A DNA stretch of 64,000 nt from Cytauxzoon felis. Taxonomy: Eukaryota; Apicomplexa; Aconoidasida; Piroplasmida; Theileriidae. The stretch spans positions 1 to 64,000 of the forward strand of contig JAIQCW010000231.1 of assembly GCA_020283715.1 (NCBI GenBank). The letters are read 5' to 3'. Below, one piece after another: positions 1 to 8,047 of the stretch (position 1 is the first letter of the stretch; the number at the start of each line of letters is the position of its first letter). The notes beneath the pieces are model-generated. The model was given only the letters and a program-made list of their open reading frames with translations. It did no database searches and was not told the DNA's origin. A program made the translations under genes and the position numbers.

Positions 1-1020
1 GATAATAGTAGATTATTTCATGAAAAGACATCCGTATTTGAAGAAAAGACTAGGCTATTCGATGACAAGCCATCAGTATTTGAGGAAAAGAGTAGGATTT
101 TTAGTGATAAGATGAAACGTCCAATATTTAATGAAAAGAAGACGACGACAACGACTACAACATCATCATATACATCTAATTTTATGAATATACAAAAGAG
201 TATATGGAATGATGAGATAAATCTTAAATTACAATGGCAATATATGGATCCACATGGTATTATACATGGTCCATTTCCATCAGAACAGATGCATCAATGG
301 TATTTAAAGAATTTTTTTCCACAAAATTTATCAATGAGATATAATATTAATATGCCATGGATACAATTTAAGGATTTATATCCACCAAATACAATACCTT
401 TTAAATCACTACCAAAAGGTTATAATATGGATATACCAACAATACCACATAATATAACACAATTATCTAATGTACATTGGCAATCTTATATTAAAGATGA
501 TAATAATGATCGTAAAAATTATTATGATGAATTAAAACATAATAATTTATCAAGAATAACAAGTAGGGAAAGTATATTTAATAATAATAATAATAATAAT
601 ATGGAAGATGGTAATAAGAATATATTACAAACAGTTGATGATAATAATAAAAATAATAATAATAATAAAGAATCTATAGGATGGAAAAAATCAAATGATG
701 TTGCTGTAAGTTCATTATTAGAGATTATGGAATTACAAAAAAAACAAAGTATATTAGAATCTATAAATTTATCTGAAAAAAATAAAAAGACTATACAAAC
801 TGGATGGAATTTTAATAATGATAATACACACACTGAATTATCTGAAGAATTCCCTACACTTGGTACTAATGTTAAAAATACTAATAATAATAGATCTAAA
901 GGCACATTCTCTAAACAAATTACTATGCCACTCGAAAAATTTATTGAAAAAACAACCACCAATATCTCTGGTATACAATCTAATCAAACATTTGCTAGTA
1001 AAGTACTCGGTAATAAATAA
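1..1020 (+). CDS. GYF-domain protein (5' partial)
   Basis: The frame is open from base 1 to the TAA at 1018-1020, so the start lies outside the window; the ATG at 112 is internal. Counted from that ATG, residues 42-92 form a GYF domain: the core W-x-Y-x-D-x-x-G, then GPF, then W-Y-x-x-x-FF, then an L-x-M-R strand. Known GYF domains (GIGYF/PERQ, Smy2, CD2BP2) bind proline-rich peptides and act in mRNA repression or splicing. Upstream there is a short repeat with VFEEK twice; downstream are Asn-rich stretches and a conserved-looking FPTLG near the C-terminus, as in Smy2/GIGYF-type proteins. The Asn runs are ordinary for AT-rich apicomplexan genes. The family call is solid; the specific orthologue is not. 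Confidence 0.8.
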   Translation, partial: DNSRLFHEKTSVFEEKTRLFDDKPSVFEEKSRIFSDKMKRPIFNEKKTTTTTTTSSYTSNFMNIQKSIWNDEINLKLQWQYMDPHGIIHGPFPSEQMHQWYLKNFFPQNLSMRYNINMPWIQFKDLYPPNTIPFKSLPKGYNMDIPTIPHNITQLSNVHWQSYIKDDNNDRKNYYDELKHNNLSRITSRESIFNNNNNNNMEDGNKNILQTVDDNNKNNNNNKESIGWKKSNDVAVSSLLEIMELQKKQSILESINLSEKNKKTIQTGWNFNNDNTHTELSEEFPTLGTNVKNTNNNRSKGTFSKQITMPLEKFIEKTTTNISGIQSNQTFASKVLGNK

Positions 1021-1670
1021 TTTAATATTTTGCATTATATTAATACTTGAAATTTCTACATGTTGTAATATTATACCCTGTTCTCAGATGTTAGACATTT
1101 ACTTGATGATTGATGTTAGATGTTAGACGTCAGATGTTTACTCGATGATTGATGCTTCTCTATTGTAGTCCACCTTCAATCTCCTTGTACTTTTCAATCT
1201 TCGATCTTCATTCTCCACCTTCAATCTTCATAATTCTCTATTATACTTCTTCATGGTTTGTCTTAATAGTTTCATAGATTCAACATCCTAATAATTCAAA
1301 GTATAAAATGTTAAATAAATAAACCCTTTTATAATTAAAAGTTTTTAATAATGCGATTTCAGGTTTAGTATCCTTTTCACCCTCGGTGAATACTAAAAGA
1401 AAAAAATTATCAACTAGAAAAAAAATAAATACCCCTCTCTTCTTTATCAATCTAATAATTATAAAGAAAATTTTTAATTTAACAATAAAAAATTACCTTT
1501 TTAGGCCATGGTATAACATAACCAGATTTTTTAGATACACGTACTATAAATATACATTATTTAAATACTAAATGATATACATGGTTTATTATCATTGCTA
1601 TATCGTATTGATACCCTAGTACCACAACTATAATATTCAATCATTTATTATAATAATTTTATTAAAAGAC
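1021..1670. other. Intergenic, AT-rich, with a short imperfect direct repeat
   Basis: No convincing coding frame. Between about 1085 and 1165 there are two imperfect copies, roughly 50 bp apart, of a block with GATGTTTACTCGATGATTGA. Further on, CACCTTCAATCT recurs. The ORF at 1386-1571 has no supporting features. Confidence 0.5.
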
Positions 1671-1975
1671 AACCAGAGGTTACCTCTACTATAGGTCCAA
1701 CCTCTATTCGTCCTGCCGTCAGCTCTCCACCTGAGGTCCAATCAAACTCTTCTTCCACTCGGCGTGGAGCCTTCTTCTAAATACCTATCTCTAAAGAGTA
1801 AAGCCACTCCCAGAGATCGTGGCGGAAGTGAAGGTGGAATGAAGTGCAGTACTGGACCTCGAGTGGGACCCGCAGCTGATCTACGGGAAGCGGAGGGGAA
1901 GTAAATAGAAGAGGCACCACGCCTAGTGGAAAGACCTCAAGTGGAGAAGCTGACGCCAGGATGGATCTCAGAAGA
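1671..1975. mobile_element. Foldback element copy R1 (intergenic)
   Basis: Contains the CCTGCCGTCAGC linker, a CCACTCGGCGTGG module, the arm TCTCTAAAGAG...GAGATCGTGG, an 'AGTACTGGACC' centre, the opposite arm CTGATCTACGGG...GTAAATAG, CCACGCCTAGTGG and a closing CCTCAAGTGGA tip. It lies just beyond the 3' end of the L24 gene. Confidence 0.7.
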
Positions 1976-2002
1976 AGATGTAGAAGGTATTGAATGGACT
2001 TC

Positions 2003-2525
2003 TTATGTACTGTAGACATACTTGAGTAATGGATCGATTAGTTGTACATTGGAGTAGTGGATTTTTTTTTCGATTTGGACAAGTTGTGAATTAACGATTA
2101 ATTTCCTCTAGATTTTATATGAATGATTAGATATTATTGATTAAAGTACCATATTACATCCTTTAACTTTAACTTGATTACGTAATTTATCACACATTAA
2201 TACTTCATTGACTTTCCCTTTATCTTTACCACTTATAACAATTACCTTTAGTATTAATATGAGATGTTGATGAGAAGTATGTAGTATATAAAAAAATCTC
2301 TAGTGTAACATCAAGTTATACTATTAAACTTTTAGACATTATCATCCTTCCTCACCAATTCTTCATTAAACTTACCTTATCTCCTGGTCTTATTTTCCAA
2401 AATTTAATTATATTTCTTGGATGTACAATTTTTGCTCCTCTAATTGAGATTAAATTATATAAATGTTCATGGATAACATGTACATTATTAATTATATGCG
2501 ATGGTAAATTAGAAAATATAAACAT
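2003..2525 (-). CDS. Ribosomal protein L24 (uL24), probably mitochondrial or apicoplast
   Basis: Three exons: 2525-2376, 2245-2150, 2107-2003 (introns of 130 and 42 nt; all joins in phase), 116 aa. The KOW core K-I-R-P-G-D-K-V-x-V-I-S-G-K-D-K-G-K is split by intron 1. After intron 2 the C-terminus has IHYSNVQLIDP, matching the conserved 'PIHxSNVxLxDP' end of bacterial-type L24. uL24 binds 23S rRNA early in large-subunit assembly; the bacterial form implies an organellar ribosome. The N-terminus is short, so the targeting signal is unclear. The last exon runs to the edge of repeat copy R1. It is in tandem with the next minus-strand gene, whose stop is about 45 nt upstream of this start. Confidence 0.8.
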
Positions 2526-2568
2526 GTTTATATAGAAAAAAAATTTTTTAAAAATAGATTAAATGTGC

Positions 2569-3414
2569 TTAATCCCCTGGAAAAGGATTAATAGCTATAT
2601 GTGGTATCTGAGGTTTATTAATTATTTTATCACGATAATCTCTATTCTTGGGTAAGGTACATTGACGACCTTTAACAAATTCACCGCTCATTGTTGGCAT
2701 AGTCTCTAATATTGTTTTAGATGAATGTTTTCTATTCTTTGTATATGAATCATCACCTATATCTTCTGTTAATCTTTCATCATCATCAATTGGATTACCA
2801 TTAATTTTATCCTTTAATAATGCACCTTTACTTGTAGATTTACCACCAATAGCAAAAAATCTCTTAATTTTAAATCCAATATTAATAAAAAATGCCTTTA
2901 TACGTGAAATTATTGGATTACATGTATGATCATCACGGTTGTTATTACATTGTGGTGATTTAGGATTTGTATTTATAGATGTTGGTGATGATGGTGTAAC
3001 ATAAGAAGTCTTTGAATATTTATTAGTAGAACATATTATATTATTACATATATAATAATTTGTATTCTTATCATTATCATCATTAGACATCTCTGATGAT
3101 GATCTAAATGGATCATCAATTACTATATTTTTTCTAAATCCTGGATGTATTGATAAATCTGGTACCCATTTTATATTATCTGTAGTCTTATTTAAATTAT
3201 TATCATCCTCAAATGGATCTATACCTTGAAATGGTATACCTTTTTCTCGAGAATTATTAATCAACATAACATCATCTAATATCACCTTTCCATTCACTTC
3301 ATTATTATTTTCCTTATTATTACTACTACTCTTCTTACGCTTTATATCTGATTTTGTTGCTGATCCATTGGACCCACCTGCTACTTTAATCGTAGTATTA
3401 TACATATGACCCAT
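2569..3414 (-). CDS. Hypothetical Asn-rich protein
   Basis: A single 281-codon frame, Asn/Ser/Lys/Asp-rich, with no domain I recognise. It has an internal basic, partly hydrophobic stretch (about residues 166-190, with ISRIKAFFINIGFKIKRFF) that could be an amphipathic or membrane-associating helix; the rest looks disordered. There is no signal peptide. The length without a stop in AT-rich DNA, the start near the gene boundary and the non-repeat composition support real coding. Function unknown. Confidence 0.65.
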   Translation of the reverse strand: MGHMYNTTIKVAGGSNGSATKSDIKRKKSSSNNKENNNEVNGKVILDDVMLINNSREKGIPFQGIDPFEDDNNLNKTTDNIKWVPDLSIHPGFRKNIVIDDPFRSSSEMSNDDNDKNTNYYICNNIICSTNKYSKTSYVTPSSPTSINTNPKSPQCNNNRDDHTCNPIISRIKAFFINIGFKIKRFFAIGGKSTSKGALLKDKINGNPIDDDERLTEDIGDDSYTKNRKHSSKTILETMPTMSGEFVKGRQCTLPKNRDYRDKIINKPQIPHIAINPFPGD

Positions 3415-3475
3415 AATATCTAAACCTCAGAAACTATCAACTCTTGTTCCAGAATATTTTACGATAATCTTTTAT

Positions 3476-3595
3476 TTATTCAAAGAATAATAAAGAAAAT
3501 ATCAATGAGTTCGGTATGAAACGTGGTAGGTCGACATATTTGAATGATATCAATACACCTATTACGACAATCCACTCTATAAATTCCTCAGTCAT
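3476..3595 (-). CDS. Possible Tom7-like small outer-membrane translocase subunit
   Basis: A 39-codon frame with an acidic start (MTEEF), a hydrophobic segment (IVVIGVLISF) and a tail with DLPRFIPNS and SLL. Tom7 is a tail-anchored subunit of the mitochondrial TOM complex of about 55 residues, with a transmembrane segment followed by a lysine, a D-P turn, a 'MPEP' loop and L-S-L-L at the C-terminus; the spacing here fits. It lies alone in the gap between two genes. The match is by eye over a very short sequence. An upstream exon could exist; I saw none. Confidence 0.35.
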   Translation of the reverse strand: MTEEFIEWIVVIGVLISFKYVDLPRFIPNSLIFSLLFFE

Positions 3596-3952
3596 AGAGA
3601 TAATATATTAATATCTTAAAATTAACTAGTTTCACAAATGCAAATAATTAAATATTAAATAAGCAAATACTGTACTCGATAAATTTACAACTTTGCCATG
3701 TGAGGTTACCCACCCAGTAATCCACCCTCACCAGAAATTGAAACTCAGATATATGGGCGCAAAATCTCTCTGTATACTATATGTATATTTAACATTTTAA
3801 AGTCAATTAATTTCATATAATTATAATGTAATAGACTCATCTGCTCAATTTAACACCCATCATTCCCATTTAATGCTGTAAGATGCTCAGTCCATTAAAT
3901 ACTTCAACGTCACTTATAATTACATAATTTATAATTTTTTACACATAAATTA
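3596..3952. other. Intergenic region upstream of the cyclin gene
   Basis: AT-rich, with no frame over 30 codons that looks coding and no repeat module. It probably contains the start region of the plus-strand cyclin-like gene and of the small minus-strand frame. Confidence 0.4.
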
Positions 3953-5284
3953 ATGTCAAACGAGCGAGATTTATCTGAATTGTCTGACGCTAAGTTTCAG
4001 GAGCTGATTGCGACGTTGCAATATTCATCGTTGAAGGCGTCTAATCTATCATCTAACGTGGCTATGGCATTTTTATCTAATATACCATGTGACGTTAAAG
4101 TTGAGGTGAGTATAGTTATGTTAATTGATAGCACACTTGATTTAAATAGAGTAATTTATTGATAAGTAATGACGATTTCGATCTTAATTGTATAGAATAT
4201 TATGAAGATGATAAAAATATAGTTGGTGATGAAGATGTGATGGATACGAATGCTATTCAAGTTTGTCATCATAATTCTCCACCAGGGATAGTTACTTATG
4301 GTAAGAATACTAAATCATCATATGCAAAGAGATGTGATAGTATTCGTTTGAAATTATTTTCAAAGCTTGGTAATTTATGTAAAAGTAGAATAGATAATGG
4401 GAAATTATCAATAGCGAATGCTGAAAAGAGAACTAAACGAGAGAGATTTTATATATCATATGCTGATCTTATGGTTCCTAGTTCATATGGTTATGATCCA
4501 GAATATTTAAATATACCATTATATGGTCGTAGAAAACGTTCACCTGATGATATAAGATTTTCATCAATTGATGAAATGCGTTGTGAGACACCTACTGGTG
4601 ATCATATAATTATACCATTACCATTTGAATCTAATGAATTATTTAGACAACGTCATCCATGGCTTGATTCTACATTATCTCTATCTAAATTATGGTAATT
4701 CTTTTTTTTATTCCCATTGAATTATTTTTATTCTTCTAGTCGTATAAAGACAGGTTTACTTGCATTACCTAGTGTTGTTAAACATTTGGATCCATCTACA
4801 TCTGCAATTGCATGGACATTATTTGAAAGGTTAAATAATATAAATTATTTTATTAATATAATTTTAATATAGATTAGTTATTTTAGGATTCATTAATAAA
4901 TCCAATCGCAAAATTTTTTTCAGCAACATGCTTAATATTGGCATACAAATTCAATCAAGATTTTGAATCTGATGTCATTAATAATATTATACATCATCTT
5001 ACTAGGGAACGAACCCTAGATGCTAAATTAATATTTTCCTATGAAATGAAGGTAATTTTTTTTTATTTCATCCATGCATCTTCTTTTAGATTTTTACATT
5101 GTTAGATTTTTCCCTCAAACTTAAATATCGTTATATACAAAATCATATCCATCAATATTTAGATTTATATGTAGGTTTAAAATTGGAAATTATTTTCATC
5201 TCGTAGAATATTTCATTTTTCAATCTCTATGATACTCCAGAATCCACCTATTTTGATATGGATACAGCACTAGATGCTTTGTAA
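3953..5284 (+). CDS. CABLES-like cyclin-fold protein (frame break in exon 4)
   Basis: Six exons: 3953-4105, 4150-4694, 4740-4829, 4873-5051, 5090-5170, 5207-5284. The C-terminal half is a cyclin box of the CABLES type: L-D-P-x-T-x-A-x-A-W-x-x-F-E-R-L, then V-I-L-G-F-I-N-K-S-N-R-K, then A-T-C-L-I-L-A-Y-K. CABLES proteins link Cdks to regulatory kinases; here only the fold is inferred. In exon 4 the two halves of this box are in different frames, separated by a run of seven T at 4914-4920; one base less restores the frame. No intron fits the spot, so this is either a sequence error or a real mutation. Other splice joins are in phase. The N-terminal half is unrecognised. Confidence 0.7.
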
Positions 5285-5572
5285 TTTTATGATATGTAAT
5301 TATTTATATGAATCTATTACTATACTATACAGTCTGTATACTTTACATCAGTTAGTAGTTGTATAGTATATAAAAGGAAAAAATTATAAAATTAAGGCCC
5401 CATAATATTAATAATTAATGGGGTATATAGGGTTTTTTAACCCCATTATTATATATTGCATTTGTAGTGTTTGCGTGTATAGTATATTCTTGATCCATAC
5501 TGACATTACTACTCCTAACATCTTTACACCATGCACCCTCTTCACACTGTCATCACTACTCCTCCAACCTCT
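5285..5572. other. Convergent 3' region with alternative hairpins
   Basis: Between two converging genes. Three copies of one complementary hexamer (CCCCAT at 5398-5403, ATGGGG at 5418-5423, CCCCAT at 5441-5446) allow two mutually exclusive stem-loops. It may act in transcript end formation; that is only a guess. Confidence 0.4.
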
Positions 5573-7182
5573 TCATACTTCATTGATAATAGGTCGTATT
5601 TGATTAATGAATGATGGATCATTGAATCGATGTTGATTATGTAATTTAAGCCAAGGATGTTCAAGCATAATAGAAGCAGATGGACGATTATTAGGATCTT
5701 TAATAAAACATTTATCAAGAAAATCTTTAAATTCAAATGATAAATCAGAAATATAAAGTTTACCAAATTTATTAATCCAATATTGATCCCAATTATAATT
5801 TTGTATACGATAAAGTATTTTATCCAAATTTTCATCAGTAGTTGTACCAAATGGGGCAATACCAAAATATAATTCAAATGCTAATACACCAAGACTCCAT
5901 ACATCACTTTTATGATTAAATAAACCAAATTTATTATTATTATATTTTTGTGCACATTGTTCAGGTGACCAATAATCATAAGTACCTCTCATATGATTAA
6001 TATTTTTATTATTATCTAATTCAATATGTTCAGATAAACCAAAATCAGCAAGTTTACAACTATTATTATGATCTAATAATATATTCTCTGGTTTAATATC
6101 CAAATGTGCGATATGTTTATCATGACAAGTACGTACAGCCCAAGTCACCTCAAATAAAATCTCACATACACGTACCTCTGTTAAACGTTCATTCCTTGTC
6201 AAATAACCAAATAAATCACCATTATGACAATATTCCATCACCATAAATATCATCGTCTTTGTAGCAAACCAAGTATATAAACTATAAAATAATAAAAATT
6301 ATATTACAATAACAAACCATGCAATATTAGGATGACGTAAATGACTATGTAACTCTATCTCACATTTAAACATCGATTCCTGTCCACTCCTATATATACA
6401 TTATATAAATAACCCGAAAGCGATCTATGGGAGCTGGAGGGAGATATAAATAAAAAAGGCACCACACCTAGTGGACTGTGTAGTTATCCACCTGATTTCA
6501 GTCCTGCCGTCAGCTCTCCACCTGAGGTTACAACCTTATCTTCCACTAGGCGTGGAGCCTTCTCTCAATTACCTATCTCTAAAGAGTATAGCCACTCCCG
6601 GAGATCGTGTCGATGGAGAGGATAGTGATGTAACCTCAGGTGGAAGTGGAATACCCGAGAACGATCTCAGGGAGTTTGAGGGGGAAGTAATTAAAAGAGC
6701 TGACGGCAGGACGACCTCAGGTGGAAAGCTGTCTGCAAGACGGAGAGGAGAGGAGGATGGATGTAATAGTTTATTAGAGTGATGAGTTAAAGCTTTATTC
6801 TTTTCTTCCCTAGGTTTCTTCTCAATATCAATCAACATACCCTACTAATTGTACTTTGGAGATGCATTTGAGTACGCAGATGAATCCGGTTCTACGTTCT
6901 CTGGCTAGAAAGACTTGACCATGTGCTCCATCACCCTATGTGTAAGAAAATAATTAATTAATTGAAACATACAACTAAACCACCGATATCAAAATCATCT
7001 AATGAAAATTTTAATGAATGAACACTACCCTTTGTAGATATATCACAAGCGGCAGCTGTTAATCTTGAACAGCTATACTGTGTATCATTAATATCACCAT
7101 TATTGAGATTATCATGGCGTTTTGCCAACACATATCCATTCATACCATTAGTATTAAATCTAAAATTCATTTTAACAAACAA
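5573..7182 (-). CDS. Aurora-like Ser/Thr protein kinase
   Basis: Four exons: 7182-6973, 6935-6841, 6389-6318, 6281-5573; 361 aa, all joins in phase. Visible kinase motifs are the Gly loop GDGAHGQVF, VLK with the ATP-binding lysine, E in the helix-C stretch CEIELHSHLRHPNI (typical of Aurora), HLDIKPEN, DFG, G-T-x-D-Y-W-S-P-E and a D-V-W-S-L-G helix. Aurora kinases run mitosis and parasite budding. The catalytic-loop Arg before the Asp is Leu (HLD for HRD), while the Asp is kept. The N-terminus of about 60 residues is not conserved. Intron 2 (6840-6390, 451 nt) is filled by foldback element R2; the other introns are 36-37 nt. It is divergent with the next gene, with an 86-nt gap. Confidence 0.85.
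6411..6750. mobile_element. Foldback element copy R2 (in kinase intron 2)
   Basis: Contains two copies of the GATC-core arm (CGATCTATGGGAGC... and CGATCTCAGGGAG...), one TCTCTAAAGAG...GAGATCGTG arm, CCTGCCGTCAGCTC and GCTGACGGCAGG linkers, and CCTGAGGT/CCTCAGGTGGA tips. It accounts for nearly the whole intron. Confidence 0.75.
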
Positions 7183-7268
7183 TTTATATCAATTAAATAC
7201 AACATCACCATACACATTTTCATTTGAAGCCACCTATTCCCACGACCAATATATTATTATAATGTAAA

Positions 7269-7992
7269 ATGTCTACATATTTCCCAAAATCTTTGAAAAA
7301 TAAGGTAAAATCTACTGTTTATTATCGCAAAAATACATTATTTAAATCGTTATTTCGACCTGAGCCATCATTATTTGAAGGTGTTAAAGTCAATCCTACA
7401 TTGTATAGAGGATATCCAGTATTTGATACAATTTTTGATACATTGAATAAAAAAGCTAGTGGATTAAGAAAATATAAAATTAAATCTGAGAAATTACAAG
7501 TAAAAACTGATTATAATTTGGAGAATTATCATGAAATGAATCATAGATTCCGATTTGAATTGAATGGGATATTTAATGGTTAGTTTATATCTATACTCTA
7601 TTTCATAGAGATTTTTTTTAGAAAAATCATTCGAATATGAATTACAATCACATTGTAATCAATTATTTCTTGTAGGTTGGATTAAATGTCGTAGGAAATT
7701 TTCAATTGGACATGTATGTCTAATATTAATAATAAATAATAATTAATATATTAGTTACAAGGTAATGTCATTTCAACATCACAAATGAAACGTTGGATGG
7801 AATTATGTCATACTAGACATGCTAAATTCAATCGTATATATTTTTATGATGAGAATTATGCTATACCAAAATTAGATTATAGGTAATATTATATAATTTA
7901 TATTATATCTATCTAGTGATTTAACAATAGTAAGAGATTATCGTAAACCACATAAAAAAATGCAACATGAACAAAATGTATCTTTTATATAA
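7269..7992 (+). CDS. Acylphosphatase-fold protein, catalytic residues missing
   Basis: Four exons: 7269-7578, 7622-7713, 7755-7882, 7917-7992; 201 aa. The C-terminal half follows the acylphosphatase pattern: V-G-W-I-K, then LQGNV, S-Q-M-K-R-W-M-E-L, then KLDYSDLTIVRDY, equal in order and spacing to 'VGWVKN..VQG..MKSWL..KLEYSNFSIRY'. The signature loop 'GxVQGVxFR' that carries the catalytic Arg is replaced (NGIFNEKSF), and the catalytic Asn position in the G-W-V-K-N segment is Cys. I therefore infer a non-enzymatic relative. The N-terminal 95 residues are basic and unrecognised; a mitochondrial location is possible. Confidence 0.6.
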
Positions 7993-8047
7993 TAATATTT
8001 TTTAATATTCATTAAATCAGATTAAACAAAAGAAGCAAATTTTTAAT

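Noticed and set aside
522..962. Minus-strand ORF opposite the GYF gene
   Set aside because: Leu/Ser/Phe-rich shadow of the Asn/Asp/Glu-rich plus-strand gene; no features.
1777..2019. Minus-strand 80-codon ORF
   Set aside because: Its body is a translation of element R1; only the last exon of L24 in another frame is real here.
6471..6838. ORFs on both strands within the kinase intron
   Set aside because: Composed of element R2 modules; the same peptides recur in other copies (e.g. YLSLKSxATPGDRG), showing repeat translation rather than genes.
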